Assembly: GCA_016871395.1 (NCBI GenBank)
Contig: VFYV01000003.1
Location: 62,001-126,000 of the forward strand
Reading direction: 5' to 3'
DNA length: 64,000 bases
Source of the DNA: Actinomycetota bacterium
Lineage (GTDB): Bacteria > Actinomycetota > Acidimicrobiia > Acidimicrobiales > Ilumatobacteraceae
The translations under genes and the position numbers were made by a program. Below the pieces are notes generated by a model, which was not told the origin of the DNA, did no database searches, and saw only the letters and a list, made by a program, of their open reading frames with translations. This document shows, piece by piece, positions 29,661-40,062 of this stretch. How positions within the stretch are numbered: the first letter of the stretch is position 1; the number at the start of each line of letters is the position of its first letter.

Positions 29661-29699
29661 TTAGGCGAACCTAACAGTTGTTAGGCATACCTAACAACT
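29661..29699. promoter_or_regulatory. tandem DtxR/IdeR-like iron boxes between iron ABC operon and ilvD
   Basis: TTAGGCGAACCTAA (29661-29674) and TTAGGCATACCTAA (29681-29694); second embedded in AGTTGTTAGG-CATA-CCTAACAACT palindrome. Confidence 0.7.
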
Positions 29700-29739
29700 T
29701 TTCTTTTCCGGGTCGCCCTTCGCCCAATAACCTGCGGAT

Positions 29740-31461
29740 ATGGCTCTTCACCCCTCCGATCGTCCCGCGGGCACCTCGGTCGACGTCAAGCCCCGAAGTC
29801 GTGACGTCACCGACGGCATTCAAAAAGCGGCCTCGCGGGCCATGTTGCGCGCCGTTGGTCTCACCGACGACGACTGGGACAAACCCCAGGTCGGCGTGGC
29901 CTCGTCGTGGAACGAGATCACGCCGTGCAACATGTCGATCCGACGACTCACCGAGGCGGCCAAAGAGGGGGTTCGCTCTGCCGGTGGTGTGGCGCTGGAG
30001 TTCGGCACCATCACCGTCAGCGACGGTATCTCCATGGGTCACGAAGGCATGCGCGCGTCGCTCGTGAGTCGAGAGGTCATCTGTGACTCCGTGGAGGCCG
30101 TGATGCACGCCGAACGACTCGACGGTCTCGTGGCCACGGGCGGCTGTGACAAGAGCATGCCCGGAATGATGATGGCCATCGCGCGCCTGAACCTTCCGGC
30201 GGTCTTCATCTACAACGGATCCACGCTGCCCGGTCGACACGACGGAAAGAACATCGACATCACGACGGTCTTCGAGGCCATCGGTGCGTGCGCGGCCGGC
30301 ACCATGAGCGAGAGCGAACTCATCGCGATCGAGAAGGCCGCGTGCCCGGGCGAGGGCGCGTGTGGCGGCATGTTCACCGCCAACACCATGTCGTCCATCG
30401 GTGAGGCCCTCGGGTTGTCGCTGCCCGGATCGGCTTCGGCTCCGGCAGTGGATCCCAGTCGCGAGGTCGATGCCCGACGCGCCGGCGAGGCCGTGGTGAA
30501 CATGCTCCGCCTCGGTGTTCGCCCGCGCGACATCCTCACCAAGAAGGCCTTCGAGAACGCCATCGTTTTGTTCAACGCGCTCGGCGGAAGCACCAATGCG
30601 GTGCTTCATCTGCTGGCGATCGCCAACGAAGCCGGCGTTCCGTTGGAACTCGAGGACTTCAACCGAATCGCGGCGCGGGCCCCACACATCGCCGACATGA
30701 AGCCCGGTGGCAAGTACCACATGACCGACCTGCATCGAGTGGGCGGTGTCCCTGCCGTCATGAAACATCTTCTCGACGCCGGGTTGTTGCACGGCGACGT
30801 GCTCACCTGCACGGGCCAGACCCTGGCCGAGAACCTGGCCGAGATCGCCCCGCCGGCTCCGGACGGTGAGGTGGTGCATCCCTTGTCGAACCCCATCAAC
30901 GCTGAGGGTGGAATCGTGGTCCTGAGCGGATCGCTGGCCCCGAAGGGGTCCGTGGTGAAAGTGGCCGGTCTCACGCCCGATCAACGTCGCTTCGAGGGTT
31001 CCGCGCGGGTGTTCGACGGTGAGGACGGTGCGATGGCCGCCATCATGGCCGGAGAGATCCAGCCGAACACGGTGCTCGTCATTCGCTACGAGGGTCCCAA
31101 GGGTGGCCCGGGCATGCGTGAGATGTTGGCCATCACGGGCGCGTTGAAAGGTGCCGGGCGGGGTGCCGACTGCGCGCTCATCACCGACGGCCGATTCAGT
31201 GGCGGCACGTGGGGATTCTGCATCGGTCACGTGGCCCCCGAAGCCGTCGACGGTGGACCGATCGCGTTCGTGCGCGACGGCGATCGCATTCGCATCGACG
31301 TGGCCAGCCACGGTCTCGACTTGTTGGTCGACGACGCCGAGTTGGCCCGCCGGCGCCAGGGGTGGACGCCGAATCCGCCGCGTTACACGAGTGGCGTGTT
31401 GGGCAAGTACGCCCGCCTCGCGCAGGGCGCCGACAAGGGCGCGATCACGAACCTGTTGTGA
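29740..31461 (+). CDS. ilvD: dihydroxy-acid dehydratase
   Basis: '[14 protein letters not shown]', '[15 protein letters not shown]', '[16 protein letters not shown]', '[22 protein letters not shown]'. Confidence 0.96.
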   Translation: MALHPSDRPAGTSVDVKPRSRDVTDGIQKAASRAMLRAVGLTDDDWDKPQVGVASSWNEITPCNMSIRRLTEAAKEGVRSAGGVALEFGTITVSDGISMGHEGMRASLVSREVICDSVEAVMHAERLDGLVATGGCDKSMPGMMMAIARLNLPAVFIYNGSTLPGRHDGKNIDITTVFEAIGACAAGTMSESELIAIEKAACPGEGACGGMFTANTMSSIGEALGLSLPGSASAPAVDPSREVDARRAGEAVVNMLRLGVRPRDILTKKAFENAIVLFNALGGSTNAVLHLLAIANEAGVPLELEDFNRIAARAPHIADMKPGGKYHMTDLHRVGGVPAVMKHLLDAGLLHGDVLTCTGQTLAENLAEIAPPAPDGEVVHPLSNPINAEGGIVVLSGSLAPKGSVVKVAGLTPDQRRFEGSARVFDGEDGAMAAIMAGEIQPNTVLVIRYEGPKGGPGMREMLAITGALKGAGRGADCALITDGRFSGGTWGFCIGHVAPEAVDGGPIAFVRDGDRIRIDVASHGLDLLVDDAELARRRQGWTPNPPRYTSGVLGKYARLAQGADKGAITNLL

Positions 31462-31819
31462 GTCGTGCCCGTCGCGTTCGCGCGGCGAGTCGCCAGCCGT
31501 TCAAAACCGCGCCGGTGAAGACCGTGGCGACGATCACGAACGCGGTCGCTGTGCCGTCGTCGAACACGACCTTGCGCAGAACCATGCCGAAGGCCACCGT
31601 CGTGATCCACACGATGACGCCGGTTCGCACCACGACGGGGGACCTCCATGCGCGCGCGAGCAACCACCCGGCCAGCAGGGCGATGATGAACGGGGCGGCG
31701 GTCTCGAGTACCCCGGTCGGAGCCACGCCCTCGTCGTGATTACGACGCCCGACGGTCACGAACACGACGATCCCGACGATGTCGGCCACCAACGCCCCGA
31801 GAGCGGCCTGACGCTTCAT
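31445..31819 (-). CDS. DUF3054-like small membrane protein
   Basis: [31 protein letters not shown]..., four hydrophobic segments; ATGA overlap with upstream gene. Confidence 0.65.
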   Translation of the reverse strand: MKRQAALGALVADIVGIVVFVTVGRRNHDEGVAPTGVLETAAPFIIALLAGWLLARAWRSPVVVRTGVIVWITTVAFGMVLRKVVFDDGTATAFVIVATVFTGAVLNGWRLAARTRRARLTTGS

Positions 31820-34038
31820 GGCGTTGCTTTTTCGATCGTGACGATCGCGTTGTAGTCGGGGATTCGGCTGGCGTCCTCGTTCACCGTGGCCTCGATCAGT
31901 GCGTTGCCCTCGGGCCAATGCACCTGCAGGGACCGGCGGGGGAGATCGACCACGTGGGCGGTTCCCTTCATCGTGCCGGTGGCGCTGCGAAGCACGACCC
32001 GGTCGCCGTGTGACACGGCGATCGCGGTGGCGTCGCGGCGGTCGATGTACACCGCATCGCGACCGGCGCCGGTGAGTGGGTCGCGCTCGGCGAAGACCAT
32101 GCTGTTGAACTGTTTTCCCCGTCGGGTGGAAAGCAGGAACGATCCATCGGGAAGATCCGATGGACGAACATCGACGGCGGTGAAGACCGCACGACCATTC
32201 GGCAGCGGGAAGTCGCCGTTGGCGCACAGGTGGCGACCCCCGTACTGCACCGCGTCGTGAGGAGCGTGCAGCGTTTCGATTCCCGCGTACATCGGCACCA
32301 CGCGCGCGATCTCGGCACGCAATCGTTGGTTGTCGATCCAGTCGAACGCTGTCGACAGGTCGGGGCGGACCCGCGTCGCCAGTTCGGCGAAAACGCGCCA
32401 CTCACTGCGTGCCTCCCCGGGTGGATCGACCACTTGGGGACCAAATGCGATGCGACGTTCGGTGGTGGTGCTCGTGCCACCGCCCTCTTGTTCGTAGCGA
32501 GTGGCGGCTGGCAAAAGGATCACGTCGTCTCCCTCGACGAACATCTGCGACGTGAGAACGATGTCCTGATGCACGCGTAGCGGCACTCGCGAGAGTGCCG
32601 CGGCCACTCGGGTGGGGTCGGGCATGACGTCGAGAAAGTTGGAGCCGTCGAGGAACAGCACGTCGATGTCGTCGCACTCGGCCGCCAAGACCATCTCGGG
32701 AGCCGTCAGGCCCGGCGTCGACGGAACGTCGAAACCCCAGTGATCGCTCAGCGCACGAGCGTTGTCGGCGTTCACCGCGGCCCCACCGGGTAGGGCCGTC
32801 GAATACGCGCCCATCTCGGCGCCGCCCTGCACTCCGGAGTGTCCGCGTATGGGCATGAGTCCGGCGCCGTCACGTCCGACGTTGCCCCGTGCGAGAGCCA
32901 CGTTGACGATGGCCTGCACTCCCTCCACGCCATGGCGATGCTGGGTGATGCCCATGCTCCAGATCAGGATGGCCCCGCGCGCATCGGCGTACAGCTTGGT
33001 GAGGGCCTCGAGAGTCGCTACGTCGACACCGGCGTCGGCGAGGAGTTCGTCCATGTCGAGCGAGTCGAGGTGGGTGAGGAGATCGGACCAACCACTGGTG
33101 TGCTCATCGATGAAGTGCCGATCGATCGCACGTCGGTCGATCAAGCGCTTCAGCAGGGCGTTCGCCAACGCGACGTCGCCTTCGGGTCGCACGGGTACGT
33201 GCAGGTCGCAGAGCTTGGTTCCGAAGAGGAACGACTCCGGCTTCGACGGCACCCAGTAGCGCTCGAGACCGGGTTCCAAATACGGATTGATGACCACGAC
33301 CTTGGTGCCGTTCTTCTTGGCCTCGTAGAGGTACTTGGTGAACACCGGTTGATTGTTCGCGACGTTGGCGCCCCACAACACCACGAGGTCGGTCTCCAGC
33401 ACGTCCTGCAGGCTGCACGTGCTGGCGGCCACGCCGATGGTGGCCTTCAGGCCGACCGTCGACGGCGCGTGGCACGTGCGCGCGGCCGAATCGATGTTGG
33501 CCACGCCCATGGCCCGTGCCGCTTTGCCGGCGACGTAGTACACCTCGTTGGTGAGCCCGCGACTGGTGAGGTAGATGGCGGTCCGATCCCCGCCGGCCAA
33601 CTTGACCGCCGTGGCGATGGTGTCCAGGGCCTCGTCCCATCCGATGGGAACAAAGCCCTTCTCCCCGCGTCGTCGACGCATCGGATGGGCGAGACGTCCC
33701 ATCTCGCGTAATTCGGTGCCGGTGCGTTTGGCCAACCACGTCACGTCCGACAGGACACCGTGATCAAATGGTTCCGCGCAGTTCACCTCCAGCAACTTCA
33801 ATCGCGTCGTGCACAAGTGGATTCCGTCGAGGGTCCAGTCGTGCAGACCGGCCACGCCGAGCGCGCAACCATCGCACACGCCCTCGTTCAGGATCTTCCA
33901 CGCCTTCTTCGGCGAGCGCCGAACATTGACGGCGACCCGGGTCATTTCGGCCAGGTGATTCGGTTTGGTGTGCCCGATGCCGTTCGGCGCCAGGCTCACC
34001 CACGAGGACGGGTTCCAACGCCGTGGGGCCACGGCCAA
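31816..34038 (-). CDS. molybdopterin-dependent oxidoreductase alpha subunit (FdhF/YdeP-like, TIGR01701-type)
   Basis: 'NEGVCDGCALGVAGLHDWTLDGIHLC', 'GWDEALDTIATAVKLAGGDRTAIYLTSRGLTNEVYYVAGKAARAMG', 'RTCHAPSTVGLKATIGVAASTCSLQDV'. Confidence 0.85.
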   Translation of the reverse strand: MAVAPRRWNPSSWVSLAPNGIGHTKPNHLAEMTRVAVNVRRSPKKAWKILNEGVCDGCALGVAGLHDWTLDGIHLCTTRLKLLEVNCAEPFDHGVLSDVTWLAKRTGTELREMGRLAHPMRRRRGEKGFVPIGWDEALDTIATAVKLAGGDRTAIYLTSRGLTNEVYYVAGKAARAMGVANIDSAARTCHAPSTVGLKATIGVAASTCSLQDVLETDLVVLWGANVANNQPVFTKYLYEAKKNGTKVVVINPYLEPGLERYWVPSKPESFLFGTKLCDLHVPVRPEGDVALANALLKRLIDRRAIDRHFIDEHTSGWSDLLTHLDSLDMDELLADAGVDVATLEALTKLYADARGAILIWSMGITQHRHGVEGVQAIVNVALARGNVGRDGAGLMPIRGHSGVQGGAEMGAYSTALPGGAAVNADNARALSDHWGFDVPSTPGLTAPEMVLAAECDDIDVLFLDGSNFLDVMPDPTRVAAALSRVPLRVHQDIVLTSQMFVEGDDVILLPAATRYEQEGGGTSTTTERRIAFGPQVVDPPGEARSEWRVFAELATRVRPDLSTAFDWIDNQRLRAEIARVVPMYAGIETLHAPHDAVQYGGRHLCANGDFPLPNGRAVFTAVDVRPSDLPDGSFLLSTRRGKQFNSMVFAERDPLTGAGRDAVYIDRRDATAIAVSHGDRVVLRSATGTMKGTAHVVDLPRRSLQVHWPEGNALIEATVNEDASRIPDYNAIVTIEKATP

Positions 34039-34039
34039 C

Positions 34040-35368
34040 TCACGTCTCTTCGTAGTACTCGCGGCCGAGATGGGTGATGACGTCTTCGCCCATCATCCAG
34101 CGCAAGGTGTTCTTCAACTTGGTGAGTTGGATGAAGAGATCGTGCTCGGGATACAGACCGGGCGCCACCTGCGGGCTCTTGTAATAGAAGCTCAGCCACT
34201 CCTGGATTCCACCCATACCGGCGCGCGCGGCCAGATCGCTGAACAGGATCAGGTCGAGGGCCAGCGGAGCGGCCAGGATGGAGTCCCGGCAGAGGAAATT
34301 CACCTTGATCTGCATCGGATAACCCAGCCACCCGGTGATGTCGATGTTGTCCCAGCCCTCCTTGGCATCGCCGCGGGGTGGGTAGTAGTTGATCGACACC
34401 TTGTGGAAGACGTTGCCGTACAACTCGGGGTATTTGGAGGGCTGCAAGATGTCCTCGAGGACACCCAACTTCGACTCTTCCTTGGTTTTGAAGTTCTCGG
34501 GGGCGTCGAGCACCTCACCGTCGCGGTTCCCGAGGATGTTGGTGCTGTACCAACCGGAAAGTCCGAGCATGCGGGCCTTCAACATGGGGGCCAGGACCGT
34601 CTTCATGAGGGTCTGACCGGTTTTGAAGTCCTTGCCGCTGATGGCCACATTGCGGTCGGTGGCCAATTGGCGCAACACCGGAGCGTCGACGGCCAAGTTG
34701 GGTGCTCCGTTGGCGAACGGCACACCTTCCAAAAGCGCGGCGTAGGCGTAGAGCTGCGCGGGAGAGATGGTCTCGTCGTTGGCGTCGATGGCCCTCTCGA
34801 AGGACTCCAGGTCCATGTGGGCCCGACCCGGCTCGATGAAAATCTCGGTGCTGGCGCACCAGATCATGACGAGGCGATCACACTGCTTCTCTTCCCTGAA
34901 GCGGTTGATGTCCTCACGAATGGCGTTCAGCATGGCCCGCTTGTTGGTCGTGGGCTTCACGTGCTCGCCGTCGAGGTTGCGGGCGTACTTGCGCTCGAAG
35001 GCGGCCTGCATGGGGCGAACCTCGCGCAGGGCGTCGCTGATGGACTCGATGTGCTTGCCGCTCTCGAGCACCCCGGCGCGGCTGGCCGACACGTAGGCGT
35101 CGTCCGGGAAAACGTCCCACGCTCCCCAGACGAGGTCGTCGAGGGTGGCCAGGGGGACGAAGTCCTTGATCAGGGGCGAACGATCCTCGGTGCGCTTGCC
35201 GAGTCGGATGGTGCCCATCTGGGTGAGCGATCCGATGGGGGAGCCCAGACCCCGCTTGGAGAGTTCGACGCCGGCGATGAGGGTGGAGGCGACGGCGCCG
35301 AGTCCGACAGTGAGCACTCCGAGGCGACCCGAGGCCGGCTCGACAGTGGGTGACGGGGGTGTGGTCAT
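34040..35368 (-). CDS. ino1: inositol-3-phosphate synthase family
   Basis: 'GVLTVGLGAVASTLIAGV', 'AISGKDFKTGQTLMKTVLAPMLKARMLGLSGWYSTNILGNRDGEVLD'. Confidence 0.9.
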   Translation of the reverse strand: MTTPPSPTVEPASGRLGVLTVGLGAVASTLIAGVELSKRGLGSPIGSLTQMGTIRLGKRTEDRSPLIKDFVPLATLDDLVWGAWDVFPDDAYVSASRAGVLESGKHIESISDALREVRPMQAAFERKYARNLDGEHVKPTTNKRAMLNAIREDINRFREEKQCDRLVMIWCASTEIFIEPGRAHMDLESFERAIDANDETISPAQLYAYAALLEGVPFANGAPNLAVDAPVLRQLATDRNVAISGKDFKTGQTLMKTVLAPMLKARMLGLSGWYSTNILGNRDGEVLDAPENFKTKEESKLGVLEDILQPSKYPELYGNVFHKVSINYYPPRGDAKEGWDNIDITGWLGYPMQIKVNFLCRDSILAAPLALDLILFSDLAARAGMGGIQEWLSFYYKSPQVAPGLYPEHDLFIQLTKLKNTLRWMMGEDVITHLGREYYEET

Positions 35369-35411
35369 GGGGTAAGGCTAGGGGGATGGGGGTCGCCGTA
35401 GCATCACCATC

Positions 35412-36320
35412 GTGACGTACCCGACCGCGCCCCCCACATCCCAGGGCGACGAGCGCACCCCCGGTGGGGCGATTCTGATGGACGGCAATCGTTTGCGCGA
35501 CGAAATCGTCTCCGAATTGGCGACCACCATCGTGGCGGCGGGTTCCCCGTCGGTTTGTCTGGCCACGGTGCTGGTCGGTGACGACGCTCCGAGTCAGAGG
35601 TACGTGCGCAACAAACACCTGCAGGCCGCCAAAGCCGGCATGGTGAGTCGCAACGAGGTGTTGCCCGCCGACGCCGGTCAGACCCGTGTCGAACAGATCG
35701 TGTCGGCTCTGGCCGCGGATCCGAACGTGCACGGCATCTTGGTGCAGAGCCCCCTGCCCGCTGGCTACGACGAAGAGGCGGTGTTGCGATTGATCCCCGC
35801 GGTCAAAGACGTGGATGGATTGACGAGTGAGTCGATGGGGCGTTTGGTGCGCGGGTTGCCTGGCTTGGTCGGCTGCACGCCGTTGGGTGTGATGCGGTTG
35901 CTCGAGCGTCATGCGGTTCCCACCCGTGGCCGACGGGCGGTGGTGATCGGTCGTTCGATGTTGGTGGGGCTTCCGCTGTCGCTTCTGCTGGCCCGCAAGG
36001 GCGTCGACGCCACCGTGACCATCGCACACAGCCGAAGCGTGGACCTGGTCGACTTGTGTCGTGACGCCGACATCGTGGTGGGCGCGGTGGGTCAACCCGG
36101 GCTCATAACCGCGGCCCACGTGAAGCCGGGTGCGGCGGTCGTCGATGTCGGCATCTCGCGCACCGAGGCCGGGATCGTCGGTGACGTGGACTTCGACGCG
36201 GTGCAGGCCGTCGCCGGGCACATCACGCCCATGCCCGGGGGGACGGGCCCGATGACCATCGCCTGCCTGCTGGAGAACACGCTCACCGCAGCCCGACTCC
36301 AAGGCGTCTTGCCGGCCTGA
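35412..36320 (+). CDS. folD: bifunctional methylenetetrahydrofolate dehydrogenase/cyclohydrolase
   Basis: 'LVGDDAPSQRYVRNKHLQAAKAGM', 'VQSPLPAGYDEEAVLRLIPAVKDVDGL', 'VIGRSMLVGLPLSLLLARKGVDATVTIAHS', 'PGGTGPMTIACLLENT'. Confidence 0.94.
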   Translation: MTYPTAPPTSQGDERTPGGAILMDGNRLRDEIVSELATTIVAAGSPSVCLATVLVGDDAPSQRYVRNKHLQAAKAGMVSRNEVLPADAGQTRVEQIVSALAADPNVHGILVQSPLPAGYDEEAVLRLIPAVKDVDGLTSESMGRLVRGLPGLVGCTPLGVMRLLERHAVPTRGRRAVVIGRSMLVGLPLSLLLARKGVDATVTIAHSRSVDLVDLCRDADIVVGAVGQPGLITAAHVKPGAAVVDVGISRTEAGIVGDVDFDAVQAVAGHITPMPGGTGPMTIACLLENTLTAARLQGVLPA

Positions 36321-36383
36321 CTCGGCGCGAAATCTGGGACTCGGGTGGTTGCGAAGCTCCACTTGCGCTGGCACACTGAAGTG

Positions 36384-36446
36384 ATGAACGCGAACCGCAC
36401 CTCCGAGACCTCGGTCTTGTCGTTCGCGCTCGTAGTAATTCTCTGA
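36384..36446 (+). CDS. branched-chain amino acid leader peptide MNANRTSETSVLSFALVVIL
   Basis: 20-codon ORF ending in ALVVIL (ctc gta gta att ctc tga) directly before hairpins and ilvB. Confidence 0.75.
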   Translation: MNANRTSETSVLSFALVVIL

Positions 36447-36504
36447 CGCGTTCGTTGCCTCGAACGCGTCGCCCAGCCTCCCACACGGGAGGCTGTTTCG
36501 TTTT
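36445..36504 (+). terminator. ilvBNC attenuator: anti-structure hairpin plus Rho-independent-like terminator
   Basis: GACGCGTTCG(36445-36454)/CGAACGCGTC(36461-36470) and CAGCCTCCC(36474-36482)/GGGAGGCTG(36487-36495) followed by TTTCGTTTT. Confidence 0.8.
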
Positions 36505-36582
36505 CGGGGTTCGACACCGTCGGAAGAACCAACCAAATCCACGTCCGACCGCACGGTCGGCACACACGACACAGGAACCGAC

Positions 36583-38337
36583 ATGACACAGAAGATCACT
36601 GGTGCGCAGGCCCTGATCAAGGCCCTGGAGCTGGAGAACGTCGACACCATCTTCGGCTTGCCCGGCGGCTGCATCCTTCCCGCCTACGACCCGCTGCTCG
36701 ACAGCCCGATCCGGCACATCCTCGTGCGTCACGAGCAGGGAGCCGGGCACATGGCCGAGGGCTACGCGCACGTCACCGGCCGACCCGGCGTCGCCCTGGT
36801 CACCTCCGGCCCGGCGGCCACCAACATGGTCACCCCGTTGTGCGACGCGTACATGGACTCCATCCCGATGGTCTGCATCACCGGTCAAGTGCCCACCACG
36901 GCCATCGGCACCGATGCTTTCCAGGAATGCGACACCGTCGGCATCACGCGCAGTGTCACCAAACACAACGAACTCATCATGGCGGCCGACGACATTCCGT
37001 TGTTGGTGCGTCAGGCGTTCCACATTGCGACCACCGGTCGTCCCGGGCCGGTTCTCTTGGACCTACCCAAGGATGTTCTGCAGAACTCCATGACGTGGCA
37101 CTGGCCCTCCGACGAAGAAGTTCTCGACAGCCTTCCGGGCTACAAGCCGGTCACCAAGGGTCACCCGCGCATGATCAAAGAGGCGGCGCGCATGATCCTG
37201 AATTCCAAGCAGCCCGTCCTCTACGCCGGTGGCGGCATTCTGAAGGCTCGCGCGGCCGACGCTTTGCGCGAACTCGCAGAACTCATCGACACGCCGGTGG
37301 TCACCACGCTCATGGCCCGCGGTGCGTTCCCCGATGATCATCCGTTGTGTCTCGGGATGCCCGGTATGCACGGCAACGCGACCGCCATCACTGCGATGCA
37401 GAAGAGCGATTTGCTCATCACCCTGGGTGCACGTTTCGACGATCGCATCACCGGCAAGGTCGCCACGTTCGCCCCCGACGCCAAGATCATCCACGTCGAC
37501 ATCGATCCGGCCGAGCAGGGCAAGGTGCGTCGTCCCGACGTGCCGATCGTCGGTGACTGCCGCCTCGTCATCGAGGAGATCGTCAAGGCCATCAAGGATT
37601 TGTTGAACGCTGGCGAGAAGCAACAGGACATCTCGGCCTGGAAGAGTCGGGTCAGTGGTTGGCGTGAACAGTTCCCGCTGTACTACGCCAGCCACGAGCC
37701 CGGTGAAGCGCTCAAGCCGCAGTACTGCCTCGAACAATTGCGTGATGGTGCCCCCGAGGGAACCATTTTGTGTGCCGGGGTCGGTCAGCACCAGATGTGG
37801 TCGTCGCAGTATTGGAAGTTCAACGAGCCGTACACCTGGGTGAACTCGGGTGGTCTGGGGACGATGGGTTTCTCGGTTCCCGCCGCCATCGGCGCCAAGG
37901 TCGGTCGGCCCGACCGCACCGTGTGGGCCGTCGACGGCGACGGTTGCTTCCAGATGACCGCCCAAGAGTTGGTCACCGCCAGCGTCGAGCGCATCCCGAT
38001 CAAGGTCGCCATTCTGAACAACTCGTACCTCGGCATGGTCCGCCAGTGGCAGGAGATGTTCTACGAGGAGCGCTACAGCGAGGTGTACCTGTCGCCCGAG
38101 TTGCCCGACTTCGTGAAGTGGGCCGAGTCCATGGGATGTATCGGCATTCGGGTCGAGAGCCCCGAAGAAGTGCAACCGGCCATAGAGAAAGCCAACAGCA
38201 TCGACGACCGCTCGGTCGTGGTCGAGTTCCGTGTGGACGCCGGCGAAAAGGTGTTCCCGATGGTCCCGGCTGGCTCCAGCAACGACGACGTCTTGTTGCA
38301 CCCCGACCAGAACAGTCGTCGGGAGTTTCTGCGATGA
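36583..38337 (+). CDS. ilvB: acetolactate synthase large subunit
   Basis: 'GLPGGCILPAYDPLLDS', 'HEQGAGHMAEGYA', TPP motif 'VDGDGCFQMTAQELVTASVERIPIKVAILNN'. Confidence 0.97.
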   Translation: MTQKITGAQALIKALELENVDTIFGLPGGCILPAYDPLLDSPIRHILVRHEQGAGHMAEGYAHVTGRPGVALVTSGPAATNMVTPLCDAYMDSIPMVCITGQVPTTAIGTDAFQECDTVGITRSVTKHNELIMAADDIPLLVRQAFHIATTGRPGPVLLDLPKDVLQNSMTWHWPSDEEVLDSLPGYKPVTKGHPRMIKEAARMILNSKQPVLYAGGGILKARAADALRELAELIDTPVVTTLMARGAFPDDHPLCLGMPGMHGNATAITAMQKSDLLITLGARFDDRITGKVATFAPDAKIIHVDIDPAEQGKVRRPDVPIVGDCRLVIEEIVKAIKDLLNAGEKQQDISAWKSRVSGWREQFPLYYASHEPGEALKPQYCLEQLRDGAPEGTILCAGVGQHQMWSSQYWKFNEPYTWVNSGGLGTMGFSVPAAIGAKVGRPDRTVWAVDGDGCFQMTAQELVTASVERIPIKVAILNNSYLGMVRQWQEMFYEERYSEVYLSPELPDFVKWAESMGCIGIRVESPEEVQPAIEKANSIDDRSVVVEFRVDAGEKVFPMVPAGSSNDDVLLHPDQNSRREFLR

Positions 38338-38885
38338 ACTCGAATTCGCACTCCTCGAACCAGCCGACACACCACATCTTGTCGGTGTTGGTGCAGAACC
38401 GCCCCGGCGTGCTGGCTCGCGTGGCGGGTCTGTTCGCCCGTCGCGGTTACAACATTTTCAGCCTGGCGGTCGCTCCCACCGAGGACCCCATGCTCAGTCG
38501 ACTCACGATCGTCGTCGACGTGGAGTCGGCCCCTTTGGAGCAAGTGGTGAAACAACTGTTCAAGTTGGTCGACGTGGTCAAGATCAGCGAACTGGACCCC
38601 CGACGCTCGGTCGAGCGCGAGCTCCTCATGGCCACGGTGCGGGTGCCGGCCGGCGATCGCGGCCAGGTCGTGGAGCTCACCAACATCTTCGAGGGCAAGA
38701 TCCTGGCGGTCGGGGTCGAGGCCATCACGGTGTCTCTCGACGGCAGTCCCGACAAACTCGACGACTTCGAGGAACTTTTGCGCGGATACGGCATCGTGGA
38801 ACTCCAACGAACGGGTCGCGTGGCCCTTCCGAAACTCGACAAAGAGGCGCGCCTCAAGGCCGTCAAACAAGGAAAGGCAAGTTGA
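38334..38885 (+). CDS. ilvN: acetolactate synthase small subunit
   Basis: ACT domain 'HHILSVLVQNRPGVLARVAGLFARRGYNIFSLAVAPTEDP'; ATGA overlap with ilvB. Confidence 0.95.
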   Translation: MNSNSHSSNQPTHHILSVLVQNRPGVLARVAGLFARRGYNIFSLAVAPTEDPMLSRLTIVVDVESAPLEQVVKQLFKLVDVVKISELDPRRSVERELLMATVRVPAGDRGQVVELTNIFEGKILAVGVEAITVSLDGSPDKLDDFEELLRGYGIVELQRTGRVALPKLDKEARLKAVKQGKAS

Positions 38886-39917
<1,032 letters not shown>

Positions 39918-39945
39918 TCTCTCGCCCACCCGGTGCTTTCGACGG

Positions 39946-39977
39946 GGTGACGGTCGGTCTTCGACCACCCGTCATCC
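39946..39977 (+). terminator. possible ilvC 3' hairpin (no clear U-tract)
   Basis: GGTGACGG-TC-GGTC-TTC-GACC-AC-CCGTCATCC imperfect stem. Confidence 0.35.
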
Positions 39978-40005
39978 CGGTACGGGAATCGATCCGAAAT
40001 CCGAC

Positions 40006-40034
40006 TTGTTTAGTCGGGAATTGCTGAGTAGCAT
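40006..40034 (+). promoter_or_regulatory. candidate sigma70-type promoter for metY: TTGTTT-N17-TAGCAT
   Basis: TTGTTT 40006-40011, TAGCAT 40029-40034, start codon 40063; -35 overlaps dyad CCGACT-N5-AGTCGG (40001-40017). Confidence 0.45.
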
Positions 40035-40062
40035 TCGTGGGTCCAACGAGAAAGGCGCGTTC

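Noticed and set aside
29671-31311. 546-aa minus-strand ORF opposite ilvD
   Set aside because: GC-driven antisense ORF; ilvD is unambiguous on the plus strand.
34914-36674. 586-aa minus-strand ORF over folD and the ilv leader
   Set aside because: Antisense to folD and in part reads ino1 in another frame; no coherent protein family.
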